From Bacillota bacterium (GTDB taxonomy: Bacteria; Bacillota; Clostridia; Oscillospirales; Oscillospiraceae): a stretch of 6,630 nt of DNA. This document shows positions 1-5,877 of this stretch, one piece after another. The stretch covers positions 1 through 6,630 of the forward strand of contig JAGFXS010000074.1 of assembly GCA_017861415.1 (NCBI GenBank), in the 5' to 3' direction. The notes below the pieces were generated by a model that was not told the DNA's origin, did no database searches, and saw only the letters and a list, made by a program, of their open reading frames with translations. Both the position numbers and the translations under genes were made by a program. Position 1 is the stretch's first letter; every line of letters begins with the position of its first letter.

Positions 1-41
1 ATCAGCAGGGAAACAAGCCCCCGTACTCTCTGTTTTGGCAT
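1..41 (-). CDS. Possible start of a further operon gene, cut by the window edge
   Basis: An ATG at 41-39 on the minus strand opens a frame that stays open to the window edge and encodes MPKQRVRGLVSLL. An AGGGG Shine-Dalgarno-like element (forward 51-55) lies 9 nt upstream. The start follows the stop of the EAL/HDOD gene by 15 nt on the same strand, which suits an operon continuing leftwards. The basic residues followed by a hydrophobic run could be the start of a signal peptide or membrane anchor, but 13 residues cannot identify a family. The call rests only on start context and position. Confidence 0.45.
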   Translation of the reverse strand, partial: MPKQRVRGLVSLL

Positions 42-56
42 GGGGCAAATCCCCTC

Positions 57-1295
57 TCAGGTGTTTTGGAATGCTTTATCGGCCTCCACAATGCAGTTCA
101 TATAAAGGTTGGAGATTTCTGTGCTGCCAATGGTCAATTCCAGATCCGGAAGGATCAGGGACTCGCTTTTCATCTCATAAATCAAGACAAACTCCAGGAA
201 ACGGGAAAAAATATTATTTTCTGTGCCAAGCAGGGCATTACTGACGTCCTTAGGGATGGGCATATTACGCAGAACCTGCTCCAGATCCATATTCATAATC
301 CGGTCTAGGAGACTAAACATACCAACAATAAAGGCGTCGTTGCTGCGATGGGCCCAAGGTGAACGGGACATAAGGGCCTCAGTAAAGCAAGCTCGAAGAT
401 AAGCGCTTCGAACCAGTTCATCAGAATAGGTAGCATTTCGCTCTCGTGCCAGCAGGAGGATGGAGAAACGCCGAATCTCGTCAATTCCCAGGATGACCAT
501 GGCATGAATAATGCTCTGAATGGAGTTGCCTCGATAATAGGCCATGGTCCGCACTTTTCTGAAGAGATGGTAGGTAAGGGTAGCGTCGGAATGTACAATA
601 TGCGCGCAGCGGATAATGTCGGTATCCTTAGCGGTAAGTTCACGGAAGAGACGGATGTAGGAGGAGGTTGTCAGGGCGGAAGCGCGCTTGCTCATGACCA
701 TAGGCTTCTCAAAGAAGTAGCCCTGGAAGAGGGTGTAGCCCATGGTGCAGGCCTTGTCAAAGACCTCCTTGGTCTCAACCTTTTCCGCTAGCAGTGTGCA
801 GCGGCCACGGAATTTCTTAGCAATGCTACGCTGGGCATCCTCGCCGCAGGCGCGGAAGTCTACCTTCAGAAAATCTATGTACGGGAGCAAAGGGTCAAAG
901 TAGGGGTTTCCTGTATAATCGTCTAGCGCTAAGCGGTACCCACGTTTTTTAAGATCGGCCAGCTTTTCCATCAATTCAGGACTGATCTGAATACTTTCCA
1001 GCAATTCAATGGCAACTTCGCGGGGATTGGCCATGAGGGCAAAGTCACTCATGAGCAGCTTTTCTGTAAAGTTTACAAAGGCCAACTTGGAGTTGGTTAA
1101 TCTGGGCAGCCCAAACACGGTGATAGCGTCAGAAAGCAGGCTGCGCGTTGCTTTGTCGCCATCACTAAAGTCGGCACTCAAAGACTGGCTGCTTCCACGA
1201 TAAAGAAGTTCGTAGGCGTGAACCCGCATATTCTGATCAAAGATCGGCTGTCTGGCAATGTATCGTTCCACTGAGTGTGAGTCACCGTCCTTCAT
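57..1295 (-). CDS. EAL/HDOD signalling protein (YuxH-like), probably catalytically inactive EAL domain
   Basis: This 412-residue cytoplasmic protein has an N-terminal EAL-like domain (about 10-205) and a C-terminal HDOD domain (about 210-400), the YuxH architecture. EAL-family landmarks are ARQPIFD (14-20), YELLYR (28-33), N75 in VNFTE, E97, DD at 125-126, K144 in LKVD, E171 in AEKVE and Q191 in FQGYFF. The EAL tripeptide reads ELL and DDFGTG reads DDYTGN, so c-di-GMP hydrolysis is doubtful; binding or scaffolding is more likely. The HDOD part shows the family pattern of helices around HSDATLTYHLF and IIHAMVILGIDEIRR, without a metal-binding HD pair in the usual place. The ATG overlaps the upstream stop as ATGA, and AGGAG lies 11 nt upstream inside the preceding gene, so translation is probably coupled. 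Family assignment is firm; cellular role is inference. Confidence 0.9.
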   Translation of the reverse strand: MKDGDSHSVERYIARQPIFDQNMRVHAYELLYRGSSQSLSADFSDGDKATRSLLSDAITVFGLPRLTNSKLAFVNFTEKLLMSDFALMANPREVAIELLESIQISPELMEKLADLKKRGYRLALDDYTGNPYFDPLLPYIDFLKVDFRACGEDAQRSIAKKFRGRCTLLAEKVETKEVFDKACTMGYTLFQGYFFEKPMVMSKRASALTTSSYIRLFRELTAKDTDIIRCAHIVHSDATLTYHLFRKVRTMAYYRGNSIQSIIHAMVILGIDEIRRFSILLLARERNATYSDELVRSAYLRACFTEALMSRSPWAHRSNDAFIVGMFSLLDRIMNMDLEQVLRNMPIPKDVSNALLGTENNIFSRFLEFVLIYEMKSESLILPDLELTIGSTEISNLYMNCIVEADKAFQNT

Positions 1296-2029
1296 GATGG
1301 GGTTCGCTCCTGAGAAGCGTCATAGCGGATGATAATAGAATCACCGTCCTGCAGAGGGTGGACAAATGGGACGCTTTCTCCATTGACCGAAAGTATAACT
1401 TCGCGGTCTAACGTGGAAAAATCAATACCAGAGCGTTCCAGCATATCCATCAGGTAATAGGGGGATCCATCTGCTTTCGGTGGGATGGTGAGGGGTAAAT
1501 CATTCAAAATAAACATATGAGGAGAGGTGCGGGCCATTTTAGCGGCCTCTCCCTCATCGGAAAAAGGGGGCGGAGTATCTTCCGCCTGTTCATACTGAGA
1601 GCCAGATAACGGATTAGGCTGGGTGGAGCGTGATACTCTAGTGAGAATTACATCCCCTGTCCGCAAGAGTTGGTCGGGGAGAGCAGGTTCACCATTGAGC
1701 AGAGACACGGCTGCAATGTCGGCACCGCCTACTGCTTGGGAAAAAGTAATTTCGGCAGATTTGCCGGAGATGGCCGGGGTAAAGGAGATGGCGTCTCCCG
1801 TATGAATTACGGTGGAATGGGGGGCCGTCGTCCCGTTAATCTCTAGGATGGCGGGGGTGGAGGTTTCACCACGGTAAAGGGTCCGAGCACCGTCAATCAT
1901 TACGGATAGTGGTAGTCCACTGCGGCCAATGAGATCGGCATAGCTGTAACCGTTCATCATCAAAATATCAAGAGCGGTGAGGGAGCCGTTTCGGAACAGC
2001 TTTGCAGGCATTCCGTTGAGGGTAACGCG
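1292..2029 (-). other. C-terminal extension with three NG-x(11)-GD motifs
   Basis: This region codes for residues ~396-640 of the FtsA-like protein, beyond the actin fold. Three segments share Asn-Gly followed 13 residues later by Gly-Asp, within a hydrophobic-NG-x-P-x-GD-hydrophobic pattern: N460/GD473-474 (1793-1837), N507/GD520-521 (1652-1696) and N611/GD624-625 (1340-1384). The first and last are each preceded by a similar LNxLP or LNGMP strand and a helix-like segment, suggesting duplicated units. The pattern resembles the strand-turn of ThiS/TGS/SLBB-type beta-grasp folds, but no C-terminal GlyGly is present. A region around 531-552, rich in Pro, Glu and Asp, is probably a linker. The fold is an inference. 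Confidence 0.6.
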
Positions 2030-3214
2030 CGCGCTGTTGCTGACAAGCTCCAAACCGGCAGAGATAGCAATACCCAGAGGCGTAGTGTATTCGGGATCAT
2101 TTAGGTCGTATTCCTGAGAAAAGGCACTTATTTTAAAGTTGTTTCCGGCAATGGCCACCCGCTGCGGGGCAATGTCCAAAGCGGCCGCGACAAGGCCACG
2201 CAGGCCATTCAGTTTACTGCCGCCGCCGGAAAGAAAGAGCGCAGAGGGCGATCCGTCATTCAACGCAAGAACCTGGTGCGAGAGCTCAGAGGCTAGCTTT
2301 TGCACCGCAGCAGAAACGGCATTGTCAACAGCAGATGGGTCCAGCTGATTCTCTACCCCCAGCACATCAGTAAAGGGGAGAGGCTCCGTGCCGGACAGGC
2401 CTGCTTTCAAGCGTTCTGCGGTGAAGAAATCCACGAGATAAGCCTGCATGATAGCTTCGGTGATCTCATCTCCCGCTATTGTGACCATGGTATACCCCAC
2501 TACGCTGCCGTCTTTGCAGACAGCAATGTCCGTGGTGCCTGCGCCGATATCTGCAAGAACTAAATTTAGCAAACGAAGCTCGGCAGGGATGGCGGCATTT
2601 AGAGCGGCAATGGGCTCCAAGGTGAAACTGGCTACTTCCAGACCCGCCATACGCATGGCGGAGTAAAGACTCTCAACTACTTCGCCGGGAAGGAACGTAG
2701 CTACCACCTCTGCCGCCAAATGCTGTCCATTGTGATCCAGCAGGGTGGAAATGGGGTAGTGGTCCAGATGATATTGTGACACGGTGTAGCCCACCAGGTA
2801 AAGGCGCAGTGCGCTGGCAGATGTTGATTCCTGCAGCTTGGTCTCCGCATCAGAAACCGCGCCCAGTTCAAGCTGCCCGATGAGGTCATGATCAATGCGG
2901 CGGATGGCGGGCAAGGTGAGTTCAAAACGGCCCCGCTCTGTGTGAAGGGCGCGACCGGCTGCGGCAATACAAACTTGGGTCAAAGTTGTATGCAGGCGCT
3001 CCTCCAGTCGTTTGGTTACCGAGGAAACCACCTGGGAAACCTGAGCAATGTCCTCAATCTGTCCGTCCAGCATGGTCCGCTTGCTATGCTCCTCTTTTTC
3101 AATGGCCAGAACATGAAAGCGGGAATCCTCCACACGGCCGACAACGCCAATGATGCTTCTGGTTCCAATATCTAAGGCGTAGATGAATTCCTGATTGTTC
3201 GATTCGTTAGACAT
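1292..3214 (-). CDS. FtsA-like actin-fold ATPase with long C-terminal extension
   Basis: From ATG 3214 the protein has 640 residues. Its first ~390 form an FtsA/PilM-type actin fold: phosphate-1 motif ALDIGTRSIIGVVG (13-26), phosphate-2 LADIGAGTTDIAV (220-232), an AERLK segment near 266-270, adenosine motif LFLSGGGSKLNGL (326-338) and the closing TPLGIAISAGLEL (378-390). FtsA proteins of about 420 residues tether FtsZ filaments to the membrane. Here about 245 more residues follow, with three NG-x(11)-GD motifs, and there is no evident terminal amphipathic helix. The frame runs back to a GTG at 3337, but ATG 3214 has GGAG 8 nt upstream, leaves a 49-nt gap after the ATPase gene and puts the phosphate-1 motif at the usual distance from the N terminus. 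No ftsZ is in the window, so it may be a paralogue of the divisome FtsA. The end is a 4-nt overlap with the EAL/HDOD gene. Confidence 0.87.
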   Translation of the reverse strand: MSNESNNQEFIYALDIGTRSIIGVVGRVEDSRFHVLAIEKEEHSKRTMLDGQIEDIAQVSQVVSSVTKRLEERLHTTLTQVCIAAAGRALHTERGRFELTLPAIRRIDHDLIGQLELGAVSDAETKLQESTSASALRLYLVGYTVSQYHLDHYPISTLLDHNGQHLAAEVVATFLPGEVVESLYSAMRMAGLEVASFTLEPIAALNAAIPAELRLLNLVLADIGAGTTDIAVCKDGSVVGYTMVTIAGDEITEAIMQAYLVDFFTAERLKAGLSGTEPLPFTDVLGVENQLDPSAVDNAVSAAVQKLASELSHQVLALNDGSPSALFLSGGGSKLNGLRGLVAAALDIAPQRVAIAGNNFKISAFSQEYDLNDPEYTTPLGIAISAGLELVSNSARVTLNGMPAKLFRNGSLTALDILMMNGYSYADLIGRSGLPLSVMIDGARTLYRGETSTPAILEINGTTAPHSTVIHTGDAISFTPAISGKSAEITFSQAVGGADIAAVSLLNGEPALPDQLLRTGDVILTRVSRSTQPNPLSGSQYEQAEDTPPPFSDEGEAAKMARTSPHMFILNDLPLTIPPKADGSPYYLMDMLERSGIDFSTLDREVILSVNGESVPFVHPLQDGDSIIIRYDASQERTPS

Positions 3215-3222
3215 AAATTCGA

Positions 3223-3226
3223 CTCC
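3223..3226 (-). promoter_or_regulatory. Ribosome binding site deciding the FtsA-like start
   Basis: GGAG on the minus strand lies 8 nt before ATG 3214. The alternative starts do worse: GTG 3337 overlaps the upstream gene by 74 nt, ATG 3316 has GGAG directly abutting it, and ATG 3298 has only a weak G-run. Confidence 0.65.
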
Positions 3227-3263
3227 GTTTGTTCCTAATTCATAAACTACGCGATATGGGGAA

Positions 3264-3995
3264 TTATAGTTGGGGGAAGTTACCTTTGAGTTCGCCATAT
3301 CTGCCCCGTTTAACATCTCCAACAATTCTGCCGTCACTCAGTGTGATGACGCGGCGGCGCAGGATATTGACGAAACTGCTGGACTGGGTGGACATCACCA
3401 CGGTGGTTCCCCGGCGATTAATCTCCATTAGTACCTGCATGAGATCCCATCCGGTGTCTTCGTCTAGGTTGGTGGTCAACTCATCTAGGATGAGAATGGA
3501 TGGGCTATTAATCATAGCGCGCGCCAGCTCTGCTCGGCGGCGCTCACTGGCGCTGAGCTCCACAGGATACTTGTTCTCCGCACCCGACAGACCGACGACG
3601 CCAAGCGCTTTTACTACCTTTTCGTCAATACGTTCCTCCGAGGAAAAGCGGCCGAGTCCAATTTTTGTGGCTGCCGCCAAACTGTCTCGAATGATTAGCC
3701 GGCGCAACAGGGCATCTTGCTGGCAAACCATACCGATGGACTGACGTATTTTCGATCTAGCAATGGGCGTGCAGTATTTCATGTTTACGTTGTCAAAATG
3801 GGCGGATCCCCTCTGGGTGGTAATTCTACCGCCAAGCAGACCAAGTAACGTACTTTTCCCGGAACCGCTGCTGCCTACCACAAAAACGAATTCACCCTGT
3901 TGGATAGTCAGATTAATATCACTGACCGCTTCGAGTTTTCGTCGCCAACCCAGTCGATATACTTTCGTCGCGTTTTGGAGCTGCAAGGTGGGCAT
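3264..3995 (-). CDS. FtsE-like ABC transporter ATPase with degenerate catalytic motifs
   Basis: From ATG 3995 this is a 243-residue single ABC ATPase domain close to the usual FtsE length. It shows GEFVFVVG leading into Walker A GSSGSGKST (41-49), a Q-loop at Q92 (GMVCQQD), Walker B ILILDE (167-172) and D-loop TNLD (175-178). FtsE normally pairs with the membrane protein FtsX to control peptidoglycan hydrolases. No FtsX is adjacent here; an FtsA-like gene follows after 49 nt. Two motifs are off consensus: the signature reads LSASE instead of LSGGE (147-151), and the H-loop position reads STQ, with Q204 where His is expected. ATP binding is probable and efficient hydrolysis uncertain. The frame also has ATG 4040, but that codon overlaps the predicted -10 box and has no Shine-Dalgarno, whereas ATG 3995 has AAGGAG. 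Other MacB/LolD-type ATPases remain possible relatives. Confidence 0.85.
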   Translation of the reverse strand: MPTLQLQNATKVYRLGWRRKLEAVSDINLTIQQGEFVFVVGSSGSGKSTLLGLLGGRITTQRGSAHFDNVNMKYCTPIARSKIRQSIGMVCQQDALLRRLIIRDSLAAATKIGLGRFSSEERIDEKVVKALGVVGLSGAENKYPVELSASERRRAELARAMINSPSILILDELTTNLDEDTGWDLMQVLMEINRRGTTVVMSTQSSSFVNILRRRVITLSDGRIVGDVKRGRYGELKGNFPQL

Positions 3996-4005
3996 CGACG
4001 ATCCG

Positions 4006-4011
4006 CTCCTT
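4006..4011 (-). promoter_or_regulatory. Ribosome binding site of the FtsE-like gene
   Basis: AAGGAG on the minus strand, 10 nt before ATG 3995. It lies downstream of the predicted transcription start near 4032 and supports the shorter start over ATG 4040. Confidence 0.7.
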
Positions 4012-4033
4012 AGAAAAAATGAAAGATTGCCTC

Positions 4034-4062
4034 TACTCATTATGGAGAAAATTTGTTATAAT
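4034..4062 (+). promoter_or_regulatory. Extended -10 promoter of the C39-like peptidase gene
   Basis: A perfect TATAAT (4057-4062) is preceded by TG at 4054-4055, an extended -10 element (TGTTATAAT). The -35 position at 17-bp spacing reads TACTCA (4034-4039), a weak 3-of-6 match, which an extended -10 can tolerate. The start would be near 4069, with a leader of about 49 nt. A second TATAAT at 4069-4074 has no credible -35. Confidence 0.65.
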
Positions 4063-4067
4063 TTCAA
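4039..4067 (-). promoter_or_regulatory. Sigma-A-type promoter of the FtsE-like/FtsA-like/EAL-HDOD operon
   Basis: On the minus strand, TTGAAA (forward 4062-4067, 5 of 6 to consensus) is separated by exactly 17 bp from CATAAT (forward 4039-4044, 5 of 6). Transcription would begin near 4032, giving a leader of about 37 nt that contains the AAGGAG site. The promoter overlaps the one for the divergent peptidase gene. Confidence 0.7.
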
Positions 4068-4075
4068 GTATAATT
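4057..4075 (+). repeat. 7-bp direct repeat TATAATT in the divergent promoter region
   Basis: TATAATT occurs at 4057-4063 and again at 4069-4075, a 12-bp period, within an AT-rich island between the divergent genes. The first copy is the predicted -10 box. The second could be an alternative -10, half of an operator, or simple AT-richness. Confidence 0.5.
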
Positions 4076-4100
4076 ATTCACAAAAAGGAAGCTTATAGGG

Positions 4101-4110
4101 AAGGGAGGAG
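4101..4110 (+). promoter_or_regulatory. Strong ribosome binding site for a TTG start
   Basis: AAGGGAGGAG lies 7 nt before TTG 4118. It contains AGGAG and GGGAGG matches to the 16S tail. It decides the start: the in-frame ATG at 4019 lies upstream of the predicted promoter and would add 33 residues with no Shine-Dalgarno. Confidence 0.8.
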
Positions 4111-4117
4111 AACGCTG

Positions 4118-5002
4118 TTGAACAAGAGAGGAAACAATACGAGAATTGGACGCTGGATCGGCGTTCTCATTCTTGCTGTGTTGTGTATCGGTGGGACTGA
4201 ACTTCTCGTCTGCCGGGTCATGGAGCCGGAGCTTTATGAGCGAATCGTGGCACCTGTCCGTGACGGGGTATCGGCGGCAGCAGAAGAGATGCAGGCTGCG
4301 GGTGAGAGTCTGGTCAATCATCTGCGCCCAGAGGAAAAAGTCCTGTTTGCCTTTGGGCCGCCGGAAGAGGGCCTGTACTCGACAGATCCTGCCACATGGC
4401 AGGAGGATGTGGGTCAGGACCCGGCCATCACCCATATTTTAGAGACGGAGTCCGGTGAGACGCTCACCGGAGGATCCTGGGATGTAGTCTACTACGGGCA
4501 GCTTGACCCGCAGTGGAAGGATCAACCCTATGGGAGTGACACCATTGGGAAATATGGCTGTGGACCTGCGGTGATGGCTATGGTAGTTTCCACCCTTTCA
4601 GTGCAGGATCTAGACCCTAGTGAAATGGCCCTCTGGGCGGCCAATCATGGCTACTGGGCGAGAAAGAGCGGTTCATATCTTTCTATTGTTCAGGGGACAG
4701 CAAAGGCATATGGACTTGCCGCTGTTCCGGCGGGGGAGCTGGAAGCGGAGCAGCTCCTTCAGGAGCTTTCCATGGGGAAACTGGCGGTAGCATTGATGGG
4801 GAAAGGGCATTTCACAGATGGAGGACATTTCATTGTACTGCGCGGGGCTACATTGGGCGGACAGGTATTGGTGGCAGATCCCACTAGCAGGGACAGAAGT
4901 CTGATACCCTGGGATCCCCAGACCATTATTGATGAATTGGCTGGCAGCCGCAGTAACGGCGCCCCCCTCTGGTATCTCTTTCCCTCCACAGAAGGGCTAT
5001 AA
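4118..5002 (+). CDS. Membrane-anchored or secreted C39-like cysteine peptidase
   Basis: Starting at TTG 4118, the protein has 294 residues. A basic N terminus (NKRGNNTRIGR) is followed by one hydrophobic segment (about 12-33), a signal anchor or uncleaved signal, so the rest should be outside the membrane. Residues ~40-115 are an acidic, partly helical linker. The C-terminal domain (about 121-290) matches the Peptidase_C39_2 type: DVVYYGQLDPQW opening, YGCGPAVMAM with the nucleophile Cys148, GGHFIVLRG with His237, and VADPTSRD with Asp254, so the Cys-His-Asp set is intact. C39-like domains cleave peptides, often double-glycine leaders when fused to transporters; this stand-alone extracytoplasmic form has no evident substrate. 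The gene is alone on its strand, divergent from the FtsE-like operon and ended by a strong terminator. A role in envelope protein or peptidoglycan-peptide processing is speculation. Confidence 0.85.
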   Translation: MNKRGNNTRIGRWIGVLILAVLCIGGTELLVCRVMEPELYERIVAPVRDGVSAAAEEMQAAGESLVNHLRPEEKVLFAFGPPEEGLYSTDPATWQEDVGQDPAITHILETESGETLTGGSWDVVYYGQLDPQWKDQPYGSDTIGKYGCGPAVMAMVVSTLSVQDLDPSEMALWAANHGYWARKSGSYLSIVQGTAKAYGLAAVPAGELEAEQLLQELSMGKLAVALMGKGHFTDGGHFIVLRGATLGGQVLVADPTSRDRSLIPWDPQTIIDELAGSRSNGAPLWYLFPSTEGL

Positions 5003-5033
5003 AAGAGACCCGGATTCAAACTACAGAAGTGAC

Positions 5034-5070
5034 AGAGAAAGGCAATGCACGGCATTGCCTTTCTCTTTAT
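5034..5070 (+). terminator. Rho-independent terminator between convergent genes
   Basis: A perfect 15-bp stem (5034-5048 with 5052-5066) and a 3-nt ACG loop are followed by TTTAT. It lies 31 nt after the peptidase stop. On the minus strand the stem starts just after the stop of the last flagellar gene (5067-5069), but the tail after it (GTCACTTC) is not T-rich, so termination in that direction should be weaker; it may still protect the 3' end. Confidence 0.85.
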
Positions 5071-5459
5071 TGATTCTGGTAGTAGGACCGATCACCGCAA
5101 AGCTTGTGACTCACAAGGCGATCCAGTTCCGTAAGACGCTCTAGAAACCGCTGGTTCATGGAGAGCTGCTTGGTAAGTGGGAGCTCATCCCGGTTTTCCG
5201 GCAAAGCACCAGAGAGCAGAGCATCAAATCGCTGGGCATCCTGATGGTTTAGATCAATGCGTTTGAGGGAAATGTAGCTTTGAACTTCCTCCATCTCCAA
5301 GATAGGACGTTGACGCATGGATAGTAACATATGTACTGCAACCTGGTCGTTTCGCTCCACACTGTCCAGTAAATTCTGGGTCAGATCTATGGTCTCGCTG
5401 ATTTGGGCATAGAGTTTTCGTTCCAGTTCCAGCAGTTCTTTTAAATCAGACGCTTTCAT
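5067..5459 (-). CDS. Small helical protein, probable FliT/FlgN-type flagellar chaperone
   Basis: This protein has about 130 residues, is charged and predicted almost wholly helical, with no signal peptide or membrane segment. Its N-terminal run (LKELLELERKLYAQISETID) has the heptad look of FliT and FlgN export chaperones, which bind flagellar cap or hook-associated proteins in the cytoplasm. I see no diagnostic motif; the call relies on size, helical character and position directly after fliD and fliS. An ATG at 5465 is also in frame, but the TAGG made by the fliS stop sits only 1 nt from it and 7 nt from ATG 5459, so 5459 is preferred. The stop of fliS thus forms part of this gene's ribosome binding site, implying translational coupling. 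FliT is the better guess from gene order. Confidence 0.6.
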   Translation of the reverse strand: MKASDLKELLELERKLYAQISETIDLTQNLLDSVERNDQVAVHMLLSMRQRPILEMEEVQSYISLKRIDLNHQDAQRFDALLSGALPENRDELPLTKQLSMNQRFLERLTELDRLVSHKLCGDRSYYQNQ

Positions 5460-5467
5460 ATACATAC

Positions 5468-5839
5468 CTACAGGGTGCTGCTCTTTTCGGCGCGCCGGAA
5501 GCTGTCACGCAGATCGGAAAGCATGGGCTTAACTCGATGAAGTTCTTCCATATTTCGGCCAAGCTTAATGCGGCTAAATTCATAGCCAAAATAGTCGTAG
5601 AGGCGATGAAGATCGTTGCTGATGGGATACTGGCGATCCAGAGTATTATCCAAATATCGAACAATATCGGCACAGCGATCTATTGAGGCTTCAAACAGGG
5701 GGAAATCACCTTTTTCCAAGGATAGTTCTGCTCGGGTAATGCGCTTGATGAGCTCGTCCAATAAAAGGTTCAGAAGTTCACCGGGCGTCATTGTATTGAC
5801 GGACTGCTCTTTATATTGCTGGTAACCACGCATATCCAT
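5468..5839 (-). CDS. fliS: Flagellar export chaperone FliS
   Basis: The 123-residue length is typical for FliS, the cytoplasmic chaperone that binds the C-terminal region of flagellin and prevents premature polymerisation. Family features are the N-terminal YQQYKEQSVNTMTPGELL (6-23), corresponding to the tyrosine-rich start and the T-x-P-x-E-L helix of FliS, then a helical bundle with EKGDFPLFEASIDRCADIV, the LDNTLD segment and LHRLYDYFGYEF (78-89), ending in LSDLRDSFRRAE. The usual MLYDG stretch reads LLLDE here, a mild divergence. AAAGGA lies 8 nt before the ATG. The gene follows fliD by 38 nt and overlaps the control region of the next small gene, so the three form one flagellar unit. Confidence 0.92.
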   Translation of the reverse strand: MDMRGYQQYKEQSVNTMTPGELLNLLLDELIKRITRAELSLEKGDFPLFEASIDRCADIVRYLDNTLDRQYPISNDLHRLYDYFGYEFSRIKLGRNMEELHRVKPMLSDLRDSFRRAEKSSTL

Positions 5840-5877
5840 TAAATTAATCCTTTCTGCTACGCGTCATGCGATTAACT

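Noticed and set aside
305..643. Minus-strand open frame of 112 codons
   Set aside because: It is an out-of-frame reading of the HDOD region on the same strand, with no domain likeness.
2888..3175. Plus-strand open frame of 95 codons
   Set aside because: It is antisense to the well-supported FtsA-like gene, with no ribosome site or recognisable motif.
3215..3337. Longer N terminus for the FtsA-like protein from GTG 3337
   Set aside because: It would overlap the ATPase gene by 74 nt, add 41 residues not expected before the phosphate-1 motif, and lacks a good ribosome site; ATG 3214 has one.
3229..3744. Plus-strand open frame of 171 codons
   Set aside because: It lies wholly antisense to the FtsE-like gene and the start of the FtsA-like gene, has low-complexity Ser/Arg-rich composition and no recognisable domain or ribosome site.
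3996..4040. ATG 4040 as start of the FtsE-like gene
   Set aside because: The codon overlaps the predicted -10 box and has no Shine-Dalgarno; ATG 3995 has AAGGAG and begins just before the conserved ABC domain.
4019..4117. ATG 4019 as start of the peptidase gene
   Set aside because: It lies upstream of the predicted promoter and in the divergent gene's leader; TTG 4118 has a strong ribosome site and precedes a normal signal-anchor.
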